A stretch of 64,000 nt of DNA from Xanthobacter flavus (lineage in GTDB: Bacteria; Pseudomonadota; Alphaproteobacteria; Rhizobiales; Xanthobacteraceae), in assembly GCF_017875275.1 (NCBI RefSeq), contig NZ_JAGGML010000001.1:930001-994000 (forward strand), written 5' to 3'. A program made the position numbers and the translations under genes. Below the pieces are notes generated by a model that saw only the letters and a program-made list of their open reading frames with translations, was not told the origin of the DNA and searched no databases. Positions 45,924-55,367 of the stretch are shown here, piece after piece. How positions within the stretch are numbered: position 1 is the first letter of the stretch; every line of letters starts with the position of its first letter.

Positions 45924-46073
45924 ATCTGTTCTTTTTTGTAAGTTGAATATACAGAGAGACGATCCGCTGGCAAGCGGCTTCGCCGGGTCCGATAAGCAAG
46001 TCTCAGACGCCCGTGTGACCGAGGCTCACGACGAAACCGCCCGGCACAGAACCGGGGATCGGGAGGGAACGAG

Positions 46074-46865
46074 ATGCAGTGGGAGGTCTATGCCCTGCGC
46101 TATGGCGATCAGCAGCGCACGCGCGGCATGAATTTCATCGGCGCGGGCGATCCGCACGATACGCCGATGCCACTCGATTTCTACGTCTGGCTCCTGCGCA
46201 GCGGCAGCCGGCTGATCGCGGTGGACACCGGCTTCGCGAAGGTCGGCACGCCCGCACGGGGACGCCGAATCCTTCGGGATGTGGCGACGGCCTATGGCGA
46301 TCTCGGCTGCGATCCTGCCGAGGTGGAGGACGTGATCATCACCCACCTCCATTACGACCACGCCGGCAACCTCGACCTGTTTCCGAAGGCCACCTTCCAC
46401 CTTCAGGAACGCGAGATGGGCTTCGCCACCGGACGGCACATGTGCGTCGCCTGCATGCGCCACGCATTCGATGTGGAGGATGTGGTGAAGATGGTGCGCG
46501 CGCTTTACGCCGGCCGGGTACACTTCCACACCGGTGACGGGGAGGTCGCGCCCGGCGTCAGCGTCCACCATGTCGGCGGCCACACAGACGGCCTGCAGAT
46601 GGTGCGGGTCGAGACCGCGCGCGGCCCGCTGGTGCTCGCCAGTGACGCCAGCCACTTCTACGCCAACATGCAGGACGGCCTGCCCTTCCCCATCGTCTTC
46701 AATGTCGGCGACATGGCCGCCGGCTGGGGGCGCGCGCGGGTGCTGGCGAACGGGCACGAGGAGATGATCGTGCCGGGCCACGACCCGAGGGTCCGCGCGC
46801 TCTATCCGGCCGTGGAAGGCAGCGCGGGCGAGACCGTCGCGCTCCACTTGCCGAGGATTGGCTGA
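46074..46865 (+). CDS. Metallo-beta-lactamase-fold hydrolase, N-acyl-homoserine-lactonase-like
   Basis: A 263-residue MBL-fold enzyme with the dizinc motif HLHYDHAGN (His91, His93, Asp95, His96), a further His in HHVGGHTDGLQM and Asp in LASDASHFY. This spacing is that of the AttM/AiiA lactonase branch, but many members open other lactones. It is divergent from the hydrolase operon with the shared operator between, so a lactone intermediate of the same pathway is more likely than quorum quenching. No signal peptide. Confidence 0.85.
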   Translation: MQWEVYALRYGDQQRTRGMNFIGAGDPHDTPMPLDFYVWLLRSGSRLIAVDTGFAKVGTPARGRRILRDVATAYGDLGCDPAEVEDVIITHLHYDHAGNLDLFPKATFHLQEREMGFATGRHMCVACMRHAFDVEDVVKMVRALYAGRVHFHTGDGEVAPGVSVHHVGGHTDGLQMVRVETARGPLVLASDASHFYANMQDGLPFPIVFNVGDMAAGWGRARVLANGHEEMIVPGHDPRVRALYPAVEGSAGETVALHLPRIG

Positions 46866-47057
46866 AAACAGGCTTCGAGAGCGCACCGGACGGCCGGCGC
46901 CCGTGCGGGGCATTCATCTGCGCCCAAGCTTGACCGCAAAAGGCGGCACGCCTTCGAAAACTTGCCGACGGCCCAGGGCAACATGCCCGACCAGATGCGT
47001 GCACGTGGACGCCGACTTCGCCGCCCCGCATTGACCCTCTGGCGTCCTGCCGGCTCC

Positions 47058-47534
47058 TCAGGCGGCTCCGCCGCGCCGTGGACGGGCGCGGGTGGCGAGC
47101 ACGTTGCGGATGGCGAAGCTGGAATGGATGCGCCGCACCCCCGGCAGGGTGGAGAGAATATCCGTGTGCACGCGCTCGAAATCGCCGGCGGTCTCCACTT
47201 CGACCCGCAGGCGATAGTCCGCGCCGCCCGTCATCAGGTAGCACTCGCGGACTTCCGGATACTTGCGCACAGCGTTCTCGAACCGGCGGAGGAAGTCCTC
47301 GGTCTGCCGTTCGAGGGTGATGTCCACCATCACCGACATGCCGGCTTCCGCAGCGCCGCGATCGACGATGGCCGTGTAGCCCTTGATGGCCCCACTGGTT
47401 TCCAGAATGCGTATGCGTCGCAGGCAGGAGGATGGGGACAGGCCGACCTCGGCCGCGAGATCGGTGGTGCTGATGCGCGCGTTCAGCAGCAGCTGGCGAA
47501 GGATGGCTTGGTCGATGGCGTCCAGGCTGCGCAT
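47058..47534 (-). CDS. Lrp/AsnC-family transcriptional regulator
   Basis: A 158-residue Lrp-type regulator: AsnC helix-turn-helix at residues 4-60 (LDAIDQAILRQLLLNARIS, SPSSCLRRIRILE) and a RAM ligand domain (ECYLMTGGADYRLRVE). Divergent from dadX-dadA, whose catabolism of D/L-alanine is classically controlled by Lrp-type proteins. ATG 47534 is used; a TTG at 47549 is possible. It probably binds the dyad at 47595-47620. The 192 bp between it and the lactonase gene show nothing. Confidence 0.9.
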   Translation of the reverse strand: MRSLDAIDQAILRQLLLNARISTTDLAAEVGLSPSSCLRRIRILETSGAIKGYTAIVDRGAAEAGMSVMVDITLERQTEDFLRRFENAVRKYPEVRECYLMTGGADYRLRVEVETAGDFERVHTDILSTLPGVRRIHSSFAIRNVLATRARPRRGGAA

Positions 47535-47594
47535 GCGCGATTCTTTCAAACTCTGCCTGATTTTTTCATCCGGGCGATCATAACCAAGTTATCG

Positions 47595-47620
47595 CGCGCA
47601 CAAAGCCCGGATTGTGCGCG
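47595..47620. promoter_or_regulatory. Putative Lrp operator
   Basis: CGCGCACAA, eight bases, TTGTGCGCG: a perfect nine-base dyad, 42 bp before the dadX ATG and 60 bp from the regulator start. Position and symmetry suit the adjacent Lrp-type regulator. Confidence 0.6.
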
Positions 47621-47662
47621 GTCTTTGCGCTAGCTTTGCTGTCGGTCGCGAGAGGGCGGACG

Positions 47663-48802
47663 ATGCACGGAACGATCTCACATATCGACACCGGCGAGGC
47701 GGCGGGTGGCGTGCTCACCATCGATTGCGGCGCGCTGACCGATAATTACCGCCTGCTGCGCGCGCAAGTCGCGCCCGCCCGCGCCGCGGCGGTGGTGAAG
47801 GCGAATGCCTACGGCCTTGGTGCGCTGGATGTGGTGCCCGAGCTGATCGCCGCCGGCTGTCGGGATTTCTTCGTCGCCCATCTCGGCGAAGCGCTGGAGC
47901 TGCTGCCGACGCTGCGCGAAGCGCATGGTTCGCCGGGCGAAGCCGAGCCCCACCTCTACGTGCTGAACGGCCTCATGCCCGGTTCGGAGGGGACATGCGC
48001 GGCGGCGGGCATCATCCCCGTGATCAACAGCCTTAGCCAGTTGGCGCGCTGGGCGGGCACGGCGGCTGCGCGGGGCGAGAAGCTACCTGCCGTGCTGCAG
48101 TTCGACAGTGGCATGTCCCGGCTCGGCATGGCGCCCACCGATGCGGAGGCCATCATCCGCGACGGCCTCGCCGACACCCTCGACATCCGCGCCATCATGA
48201 GCCATCTCGCCAGCGCGGACGAGCCGGACAATCCCCAGAACGACGATCAGCTGCGCGTCCTGCGCGCCATCGCGGCGGCGTTTCCCGATGCCCTGGTATC
48301 CTTCGCCAATTCCGGCGGTGCTTTCCTCGGCGCGGACTATCACGGCGCGCTGGCGCGGCCGGGAATTGCGCTTTATGGCGGCGCACCGACGGCGGCCCGC
48401 GAGAACCCCATGCGTCCCGTGGTGCGGCTCGATGTGCGGGTGATCCAGACGCGGAGCGTGCCGGTCGGCGCCCGCATCGGCTACGGGGGCGCTTTCGTGG
48501 CGACCTCCCCGATGCGCCTCGCCACCCTCGCCGTCGGATATGCGGATGGCCTGCCGCGCTGCCTGGGCAACCGGGGCGCGGCGTGGTTCGAGGGGGTGCG
48601 CCTGCCCATGGTCGGCCGCGTCTCCATGGACAGCCTCATCGTCGATGCCAGCGCTTTGCCCGAAGGCGCGCTCGTCGAAGGCGCGCTCGTGGAACTGATC
48701 GGGCCCCATCAGAGCCTCGATGAACTCGCGACCGCCGCCGGGACCATTTCCTACGAACTGCTCACCCAGCTCGGCCGCCGCTACCGCCGCCGCTACCGTT
48801 GA
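47663..48802 (+). CDS. dadX: Alanine racemase, catabolic type
   Basis: A 379-residue fold-type III PLP enzyme. The PLP lysine is Lys46 in [10 protein letters not shown]; the catalytic Tyr lies in RIGYGGAF and the cofactor Arg region in [13 protein letters not shown]. It interconverts L- and D-alanine. Next to dadA and an Lrp regulator it is the catabolic isozyme, supplying D-alanine to DadA. ATG 47663 follows AGAGGG. Confidence 0.9.
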   Translation: MHGTISHIDTGEAAGGVLTIDCGALTDNYRLLRAQVAPARAAAVVKANAYGLGALDVVPELIAAGCRDFFVAHLGEALELLPTLREAHGSPGEAEPHLYVLNGLMPGSEGTCAAAGIIPVINSLSQLARWAGTAAARGEKLPAVLQFDSGMSRLGMAPTDAEAIIRDGLADTLDIRAIMSHLASADEPDNPQNDDQLRVLRAIAAAFPDALVSFANSGGAFLGADYHGALARPGIALYGGAPTAARENPMRPVVRLDVRVIQTRSVPVGARIGYGGAFVATSPMRLATLAVGYADGLPRCLGNRGAAWFEGVRLPMVGRVSMDSLIVDASALPEGALVEGALVELIGPHQSLDELATAAGTISYELLTQLGRRYRRRYR

Positions 48803-48833
48803 GGCGCGCCACCGCATTGCAAAGAGAAGCCCC

Positions 48834-50099
48834 ATGAACATCGTCGTGCTCGGAGCCGGCGTCATCGGCGTCACCTCCGCATATTATCTGGCGAAAGCCG
48901 GCCACACCGTCACCGTCATCGACCGCCAGCCCGGGCCGGCGCTGGAGACCAGCTTCGCGAACGCCGGCGAGGTCTCGCCCGGCTATTCCTCGCCCTGGGC
49001 CGCGCCCGGTGTTCCGATGAAGGCGCTGAAGTGGCTGTTCATGAAGCACGCGCCGCTGATCCTGCATCCCACGGCGGATCCCGCCACCTGGCGCTGGATG
49101 CTGGCCCTGCTGCGCAACTGCACGTCCGAGCGCTACAAGGTGAACAAGGGCCGCATGGTGCGCCTTGCGGAATACAGCCGCGACCGCCTCGCCGACCTGC
49201 GCGCCGAAACCGGCATTGCCTATGACGAGCGGATGCAGGGCACTTTGCAGGTGTTCCGCACGCAGAAGCAGCTCGACGCCATCGCCAAGGACATCGAGGT
49301 GCTGCGCGCCGATGGCGTGCCGTTCGAAGTGCTGGACCGCGCCGGCTGCGTCGCCGCCGAGCCGGGGCTGGCGCAGGCGGCGGAGCGCATCGTCGGCGGC
49401 CTGCGCCTGCCCGGTGACGAGACCGGCGACTGCTTCAAGTTCACCGAGGCGCTGACGGAGCTGTGCCGCGGGATGGGCGTCACCTTCCGCTTCGGCGTGG
49501 ACATTCGGGGGCTGAAGCAGGCGGGCGGCCAGAGGACCGGCCGGGTCACGGCGGTGGAGACCGCCACGGGCGACATTGTCGGCGATCTCTTCATCGCCGC
49601 GCTCGGCAGCTACACGCCGGCGCTGCTGGCGCCGCTCGGGCTGCGGCTGCCCATCTATCCGGTGAAGGGCTATTCCATCACCATGGCGGTGATGGACGAG
49701 GCCCGCGCGCCGGTCTCTACCGTGATGGACGAAACCTTCAAGGTCGCCATCACCCGCCTCGGCTCGCGCATCCGCGTGGGCGGCATGGCGGAAATCGCCG
49801 GCTTCAACCGGGATCTCAACGACGCCCGCCGCAGCACCCTCCTGCACTCGGTGGGCGACTTGTTCGCCGGAGCAGCGGACACCCGGGAGGTCAATTTCTG
49901 GACCGGCCTTCGGCCGATGACGCCGGATGGCACGCCCATCATCGGCGCCACCTCCTGCCCGAACCTCTACATCAATGCCGGCCACGGCACGCTCGGCTGG
50001 ACCATGGCCTGCGGATCGGGCGCGGTGCTGGCGGATCTGGTCAACGGCCGCCGGCCCGCCATTGAGGCCGCCGACCTCGCCCTCTCGCGCTACGGCTGA
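48834..50099 (+). CDS. dadA: D-amino acid dehydrogenase
   Basis: A 421-residue FAD enzyme with the N-terminal dinucleotide motif [16 protein letters not shown], the DadA stretch [20 protein letters not shown] and the end segment [20 protein letters not shown]. It oxidises D-alanine and other D-amino acids to keto acids and feeds electrons to the respiratory chain. Thirty-one bases after dadX, so one operon. Length fits the small-subunit-type DadA. Confidence 0.93.
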   Translation: MNIVVLGAGVIGVTSAYYLAKAGHTVTVIDRQPGPALETSFANAGEVSPGYSSPWAAPGVPMKALKWLFMKHAPLILHPTADPATWRWMLALLRNCTSERYKVNKGRMVRLAEYSRDRLADLRAETGIAYDERMQGTLQVFRTQKQLDAIAKDIEVLRADGVPFEVLDRAGCVAAEPGLAQAAERIVGGLRLPGDETGDCFKFTEALTELCRGMGVTFRFGVDIRGLKQAGGQRTGRVTAVETATGDIVGDLFIAALGSYTPALLAPLGLRLPIYPVKGYSITMAVMDEARAPVSTVMDETFKVAITRLGSRIRVGGMAEIAGFNRDLNDARRSTLLHSVGDLFAGAADTREVNFWTGLRPMTPDGTPIIGATSCPNLYINAGHGTLGWTMACGSGAVLADLVNGRRPAIEAADLALSRYG

Positions 50100-50308
50100 G
50101 GGCCGGGAGCGTCCCATCGGGACCACGGCCGCCATGCCCGGCTTGTCGCCGGCTCGGTCGCTTACGGCGGCACGAAAATCGTCGCCCGGACGATCCGCCC
50201 GCCGCAGCCGGTCGTACCATTTGCGATGTCCACGCTGCGTCCCGATCGAGTTGACCGCATGATCCGCGCCTTCCCGGCGAACGCTGCCTGTCGCGAGGGA
50301 GCCACGCC

Positions 50309-50671
50309 ATGTCCGCGGTGACGGTCTGGTACGATTCCGCCTGTCCGCTCTGTCGGCGCGAGATCGCCCTCATGCGGCGACTGGACCGGGACGCGCGGAT
50401 CACCTTCGTCGATCTGCATTCGGGAACGGGCTGCCCACTCGATCAAGGCGCCATGCTGGCGCGTTTCCATGCCAGCGAGGATGGCCAGCTTCTCTCCGGC
50501 GCGGCGGCCTTCGCCGCCATGTGGCGCCAGATCCCCCGGCTGCGCTGGCTTGGCCGGGCGGCGCGCAACCCGCGCGTTCTGGCGCTGCTGGAACGGACCT
50601 ACATCGCCTTCCTGCGCATCCGCCCGCGCCTCCAGGGCCTTGCCCGGCGCCTTGAGGGAGACCGCGCGTGA
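50309..50671 (+). CDS. DCC-family (DUF393) thiol-disulfide oxidoreductase-like protein
   Basis: A 120-residue protein with the family motif WYDSACPLCRREI (Cys12 and Cys15) and C-terminal RPRLQ. DUF393 proteins are thioredoxin-like and often lie by photolyases or SDRs; their reaction is not established. First gene of a four-gene cluster; its stop overlaps the SDR start (GTGA). The 209 bp before it show no gene. Confidence 0.85.
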   Translation: MSAVTVWYDSACPLCRREIALMRRLDRDARITFVDLHSGTGCPLDQGAMLARFHASEDGQLLSGAAAFAAMWRQIPRLRWLGRAARNPRVLALLERTYIAFLRIRPRLQGLARRLEGDRA

Positions 50672-51351
50672 GGCTCGCCGTGGTGATCGGGGCGCGCGGC
50701 GGCATCGGCACCGCGCTGGCGCGGGCGCTAGACGCGACCGGCGCGTTCGATGCCGTGGTGGGGTTGTCGCGGCACTCGTCGCCATCGCTCGACCTGTGCG
50801 CGGAAGAGTCCATCGCCGCGGCCGCCGCGCAGGTGGCCGAGCTTGGCACACCCCATCTCGTGCTGGACGCCACCGGACTTCTCTCCGATGCCGACCTCAA
50901 GCCGGAAAAATCGCTGCGTGCCATCGATCCGGCCGCCATGGCCCGCGCCTTCGCCATCAATGCGATCGGCCCGGCGCTGCTGATGAAACATTTCCTGCCC
51001 CGCCTGCCACGCGATGCGCCCGCTGTGTTTGCCACGCTGTCCGCCAAGGTCGGCAGCATCGGCGACAACCGGCTCGGGGGTTGGTACAGCTACCGCGCCT
51101 CAAAGGCGGCGCTGAACCAGCTGGTGCGCACCGCCGCCATTGAGCTGGCGCGGACCCATCCCCGGGCCATCTGCGTCGCCCTCCATCCTGGAACCGTGGA
51201 CACGCGCCTGTCGCGCCCCTTCGCCAAGACCGGGCTCGACACGCTCACAGCCGAGACGGCAGCGCGCGACATCCTCGCGGGTCTCGCGCGGCTGCGGCCG
51301 GACGACAGCGGCGGCTTCTTCGACCGCCACGGCCAGCCGCTTCCGTTCTGA
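50668..51351 (+). CDS. SDR-family oxidoreductase (CsgA-like)
   Basis: A 227-residue short SDR. The cofactor motif is VIGARGGIGTALAR and the active site YRASKAALNQ (Tyr and Lys); SFAKTGL-type end segment GTVDTRLSRPFAKTG. Such SDRs are common partners of DUF393, DUF2256 and photolyase genes in Proteobacteria. GTG start at 50668. The cofactor-binding loop is short, as in the CsgA group. Confidence 0.87.
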   Translation: MRLAVVIGARGGIGTALARALDATGAFDAVVGLSRHSSPSLDLCAEESIAAAAAQVAELGTPHLVLDATGLLSDADLKPEKSLRAIDPAAMARAFAINAIGPALLMKHFLPRLPRDAPAVFATLSAKVGSIGDNRLGGWYSYRASKAALNQLVRTAAIELARTHPRAICVALHPGTVDTRLSRPFAKTGLDTLTAETAARDILAGLARLRPDDSGGFFDRHGQPLPF

Positions 51352-51379
51352 TCCACCCGCGCCGCCGAACAGGTCCGCC

Positions 51380-51547
51380 ATGCCGCGCATGCGCAAGAAA
51401 GCCGAGCTGCCCACCCGCACCTGCCGCGCCTGCGGCCGGCCCTTCGCCTGGCGGCGCAAATGGGCGCGCGACTGGGACCGGGTGCTCTATTGCTCGGACC
51501 GCTGCCGCGTTGCCAAGAGCGGGCCGCAGACTGAGGGGCGAACATGA
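51380..51547 (+). CDS. DUF2256 zinc-ribbon-like protein
   Basis: A 55-residue protein with the diagnostic pattern CRACGRPFAWRRKWARDW followed by YCSDRC; cysteines 15, 18, 38 and 42 can bind zinc. DUF2256 genes often precede cryptochrome/photolyase genes, and here the stop overlaps the photolyase ATG. ATG 51380 is the family start; longer readings overlap the SDR gene. Function unknown. Confidence 0.85.
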   Translation: MPRMRKKAELPTRTCRACGRPFAWRRKWARDWDRVLYCSDRCRVAKSGPQTEGRT

Positions 51548-53082
51548 GCGGAAACCTGCGCTTCGTGCTGGGCGATCAGCTCACCCGCGACCTCTCGGCC
51601 CTCGTCGACATCGACCCCGCCCGCGACACGGTGCTGATGGTGGAGGTGGAGGCCGAGGGGCGCGCCGTGCCGCACCACCGGCAGAAGATCGCCTTCCTCC
51701 TGTCCGCCATGCGCCATTTCGCCGAGGCCCTGCGCGCCGAGGGTATCCGCGTGGATTACGTGCGCCTCGACGATCCGGACAACACGCAGGACTTTACCGG
51801 TGAACTCGCCCGCGCCGTCGCCCGCCACGTGCCGAAGCGCGTCATCGTCACTGAGCCCGGGGAATGGCGGGTGGAGGAGATGATGCGGGGGTGGGCGCAG
51901 TCCCTGCCCGTCCCGGTCGAGATCCGCGCTGACGACCGCTTCTTCTGCTCCCGCGCCGATTTCACCGCGCTGGTCCGGGCCCGCAAGACCGGGCGCATGG
52001 AGTTCTTCTACCGCGAGATGCGCCGCCGCACCGGCTACCTCATGGACGGCGACACGCCGGTGGGTGGCCAATGGAACTTCGATCCCGACAACCGCAAGGC
52101 CCTGCCCCGTGGCACGCGCGTGCCGGAGCGCCGGCGCTTCCCGCCGGATGCGATCACGCGGGAGGTGCTGGCGCTCACCGCATCGCGCTTCGGCACCCAT
52201 TTCGGCGACCTTGAACCGTTCGGATGGGCCGTGACCCGCGCGGATGCCCTGCTGGCGCTGGACGATTTCATCGCCGTCGGCCTGCCCCGCTTCGGCGACT
52301 ATCAGGATGCCATGAAGGCGGGCGAGGATTTCCTCTTCCACAGCCTGATCTCGCCCTATCTGAACTGCGGCCTCCTCACCGCCCGCGAGGCCTGCGACCG
52401 GGCGGTGGAGGCCTTGGGCGATGGCGCGGCGCCGATCAATGCGGTCGAGGGCTTCATCCGCCAGATCCTCGGCTGGCGGGAATTCGTGCGCGGCATCTAC
52501 TGGGCCGAGATGCCCGGCTATGCCGGCGGCAATCACCTCAACGCCACCCGCCCCCTGCCCGCGCTCTACTGGACCGGCGACACGCCGATGCGCTGCATGG
52601 CGGAATGCATCGGCACGACCCGCCGCCATGCCTATGCCCACCACATCCAGCGGCTGATGGTGACCGGCAATTTCGCCTTGCTGGCGGGGGTCGAGCCCGC
52701 ACAGATCGAGGCGTGGTACCTCGCCGTCTACGCCGATGCCTATGAATGGGTCGAGCTGCCCAACGTCCACGGCATGGTGATGCACGCGGACGGCGGGCGC
52801 CTCGGCTCCAAGCCCTATGCGGCCTCCGGCGCCTACATCCACCGCATGTCGGACTATTGCACCGGGTGCAGCTACGATCCGAAGGTGAAGCTCGGGCCGG
52901 GCGCCTGCCCGTTCAATTATCTCTACTGGAACTTCCTGATCGAGAACACGGACGTGCTTTCGCCCAATCCGCGCATGGCGATGCCCTACCGCACCCTCGC
53001 CCGCATGCCGGCGGCGCAGCGGGCCGAGATCGTCCAAGCGGCCCGCGTCTTCCTGGACGGCCTTCCGACAGACTGGGGGTGA
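51544..53082 (+). CDS. phrB: Cryptochrome/photolyase family protein with Fe-S cluster ((6-4) photolyase type)
   Basis: A 512-residue protein of the bacterial Fe-S cryptochrome/photolyase (FeS-BCP) branch, which repairs UV-induced (6-4) photoproducts with FAD and light. The four cluster cysteines are Cys351, Cys439, Cys442 and Cys455 (the last three in CTGCSYDP and GACPFN). From memory they are one residue off those of Agrobacterium PhrB (350, 438, 441, 454). The N-terminal Rossmann domain begins LRFVLGDQL. The cluster with DCC, SDR and DUF2256 suggests a shared light or UV response. Confidence 0.92.
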   Translation: MSGNLRFVLGDQLTRDLSALVDIDPARDTVLMVEVEAEGRAVPHHRQKIAFLLSAMRHFAEALRAEGIRVDYVRLDDPDNTQDFTGELARAVARHVPKRVIVTEPGEWRVEEMMRGWAQSLPVPVEIRADDRFFCSRADFTALVRARKTGRMEFFYREMRRRTGYLMDGDTPVGGQWNFDPDNRKALPRGTRVPERRRFPPDAITREVLALTASRFGTHFGDLEPFGWAVTRADALLALDDFIAVGLPRFGDYQDAMKAGEDFLFHSLISPYLNCGLLTAREACDRAVEALGDGAAPINAVEGFIRQILGWREFVRGIYWAEMPGYAGGNHLNATRPLPALYWTGDTPMRCMAECIGTTRRHAYAHHIQRLMVTGNFALLAGVEPAQIEAWYLAVYADAYEWVELPNVHGMVMHADGGRLGSKPYAASGAYIHRMSDYCTGCSYDPKVKLGPGACPFNYLYWNFLIENTDVLSPNPRMAMPYRTLARMPAAQRAEIVQAARVFLDGLPTDWG

Positions 53083-53084
53083 GG

Positions 53085-54497
53085 TCAGACCGGGATGGGG
53101 GAGAGCGGTGCCAGCGGCGCGCGCAGGGTCACGCGCAGACCACCGAGATCGGGGCTGCGGTCGAGGGCGATCGAGATATGAAGCAGTTCGGCGATGACCT
53201 TCACGATGGACATGCCGAGGCCGCTGCCGGGCACGTCCGGCCGGTCGGGCACGCGATAGAAGCGCTGGAACACGCGCTCCCGCTCGGCCTCCGGAATGCC
53301 CGGCCCGCTGTCCTCGATGGTCACGAGCGCCATGTCGTCCTCGCGCCGGGCGGAGAGGACCACCTGACCACCGGCGCCGGAATACTTCACCGCATTGTCC
53401 AGAAGGTTGCCCAGCAATTCGGATAGCAGCACGGTGTCCGACACCAGCGGCAGGGGCCGATGCCGGATGAGGCAGGAAATCTGCGTGTCGGCCGGAATGC
53501 CCGCAATGCGGTCGGCGATGACGTGCTCGATCACCTCGCCCATGTCACAGGGCGTGCCGCCCGCCGCCGCCACGGCGCTTTCGTCGGCACGGGCGAGGGT
53601 GAGCAACTGGGTGATGAGCCGCTCCAACCGTTCCGCCCCCTGATCCAGCTCGGCCAAGGCCGTGTCGCGCAGCTCGGGATCGGAACTCTCCCGGCGCAGG
53701 AGATCCACATGCACGCGCACGATCGCAAGCGGCGTGCGCATCTGGTGAGAGGCATCTGCGGTGAAGCGGCGGAGAAGCTCCGTCGCCGAGCGCAGGCGCT
53801 CGAACATGGCGTTGATGGCGGTGGCGGGCGCCACGGCCTCCTGCGGCACATCGGACAGATCGAGCGGCCGCAGGTCGCGCCAGTCGCTGACGGCGCGGTT
53901 GTCGATCTGCCGGCTGAGATCGACGAGCGGCATTAGTCCGCGCTCGACGGATACCCACGCCAGCACCGCGATGGCCAGGATGAGCGCGGCTTCCGCGAGG
54001 CCGAGGTTCCGCAGCATTTCGTTGCGCAGCTGGTTGCGGGCAAGCCGGGTCTCGGCGACGGCGACGATGACCGGCGCCTCGACGCCATAGACGTGACGGG
54101 ACACCGCCGCGACCCGCACGGCATTGCCGCGATAGGTTTCGTCCCAATGGGCGGGCTGGCCGGGCTCCACCGCCGGCATCCGCCCGAGGGGCAGATCGGG
54201 ATAGCCCGTCACCGGCCCGGCGTCGGTCGCGACGAGGTAATAGACATTGTCCTGCGTCTTGGTTTCGAGCATGCCCAGCGCGACCTGCGGCATGTCCACC
54301 ACCACCTCGCCGCTCTCCACCGCGAGCCGCTCGGCGATGGCCATCAAGGAGCCGTCGAGCAGGCGATCGTGGGAGCTTTCCACCACCGAAGTGATGGTGA
54401 GGTAGCCGCCAGCCCCGATGGCCACCGCCAGCAGGAGCACCGGCGCCAGCAGGTTGAGGAGAACCGCGCGCTTCAGCGAGCGGCGGGTGGCGCGCAT
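53085..54497 (-). CDS. Sensor histidine kinase (TctE-like)
   Basis: A 470-residue membrane kinase: N-terminal membrane helix (VLLNLLAPVLLLAVAIGAGGYL), a periplasmic sensor region of about 130 residues, a second helix (NLGLAEAALILAIAVLAWVSVE), HAMP, an H box with DASHQMRTPLAIVRVH and an ATPase domain (N box NLLDNAVKYSG, G boxes DSGPGIP and GSGLGMSIV). The response regulator gene lies upstream and overlaps by 1 bp. The neighbouring periplasmic binding protein may present a carboxylate ligand to it. Confidence 0.9.
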   Translation of the reverse strand: MRATRRSLKRAVLLNLLAPVLLLAVAIGAGGYLTITSVVESSHDRLLDGSLMAIAERLAVESGEVVVDMPQVALGMLETKTQDNVYYLVATDAGPVTGYPDLPLGRMPAVEPGQPAHWDETYRGNAVRVAAVSRHVYGVEAPVIVAVAETRLARNQLRNEMLRNLGLAEAALILAIAVLAWVSVERGLMPLVDLSRQIDNRAVSDWRDLRPLDLSDVPQEAVAPATAINAMFERLRSATELLRRFTADASHQMRTPLAIVRVHVDLLRRESSDPELRDTALAELDQGAERLERLITQLLTLARADESAVAAAGGTPCDMGEVIEHVIADRIAGIPADTQISCLIRHRPLPLVSDTVLLSELLGNLLDNAVKYSGAGGQVVLSARREDDMALVTIEDSGPGIPEAERERVFQRFYRVPDRPDVPGSGLGMSIVKVIAELLHISIALDRSPDLGGLRVTLRAPLAPLSPIPV

Positions 54498-55162
54498 CAG
54501 TCCTTCTCCAGCATGTAGCCGAGGCCGCGCACGGTGCGGATTCGCAGCCCGCTTTCCCCAAGCTTCTTGCGCAGGCGGGCGATATACAGCTCCAGTGCGT
54601 TCGGGCCCACCGCATCGTCGAGCCCGAACACCTCCGAGATGAGCCTGGCCTTGGGCACGAGCTTGCCAGCCTGCAACAGCAGAAGGTGCAGCACCGCAAG
54701 CTCGCGGCGGCGCAGATCGAGCGGGTTTCCCTCGAGCCGCGCGACATGCTGCGCGGTGTCGAACTGCAGCGGCCCGAATTCCAGAACGGCGTCGCTGACA
54801 CCGAAGCCCCGGCGCACCAGCGCCCGCACTCGCGCCTCGAACTCGGCGAGGGCGAACGGCTTATTCACGTAATCGTCTGCGCCGAGGTCCAGCGCCTTCA
54901 CCTTCTCGCTCACATGGTCGCGGGCGGTGAGGATCATTACCGGCGTCTTGAGGCCCGCGCGGCGAATCGCTCGCAGCACGTCATATCCGCTGCCGTTGGG
55001 CAGGCCGAGATCGAGCACCACCAGATTGTAGGCCTCGCGCGTCGCCAACCCGACCGCATCGGCCGCATCGGCCTCGTGATCGACCGCATAGCCGAGGGAT
55101 GCGAGGGAGCGCTTCAGTCCGCTCGCCAGCGCCCGGTCGTCTTCTACGATGAGGATACGCAT
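54497..55162 (-). CDS. OmpR-family response regulator (TctD-like)
   Basis: A 221-residue regulator. Receiver domain with the acidic pair Asp8-Asp9 and phospho-acceptor Asp51 (VVLDLGLPNGSG), conserved Lys in VNKPFALAEF; then an OmpR winged helix (RRRELAVLHLLL, VGPNALELYIARLRKKL). ATG 55162 is the true start; a longer in-frame reading extends into the divergent gene. It probably controls the divergent binding-protein gene and the MFS carrier downstream of it, where an 11-base tandem repeat lies. Confidence 0.92.
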   Translation of the reverse strand: MRILIVEDDRALASGLKRSLASLGYAVDHEADAADAVGLATREAYNLVVLDLGLPNGSGYDVLRAIRRAGLKTPVMILTARDHVSEKVKALDLGADDYVNKPFALAEFEARVRALVRRGFGVSDAVLEFGPLQFDTAQHVARLEGNPLDLRRRELAVLHLLLLQAGKLVPKARLISEVFGLDDAVGPNALELYIARLRKKLGESGLRIRTVRGLGYMLEKD

Positions 55163-55367
55163 CAGGACGTCTCCCGGCCGGATTGCAGCTGGCCGCAAGG
55201 CGTGAACGCCCCCGTCTCGGAGCGGGAAGGATGCCCCATACGTGACCACACCGGTCGCATCGCATAATGTAGACCGGCGAACGGAAGCAAGTTCAAGAGA
55301 CGGGGCGGACGTGCGTGCGGGAGGCGGGTGGATGGCCCCGGTGAGCGGCGATGGGGAGCGGAGCGCC

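Noticed and set aside
46074-46865. Assigning the MBL protein to quorum quenching
   Set aside because: No luxI/luxR genes are near and the shared operator links it to a catabolic operon. The motif alone does not fix the lactone.
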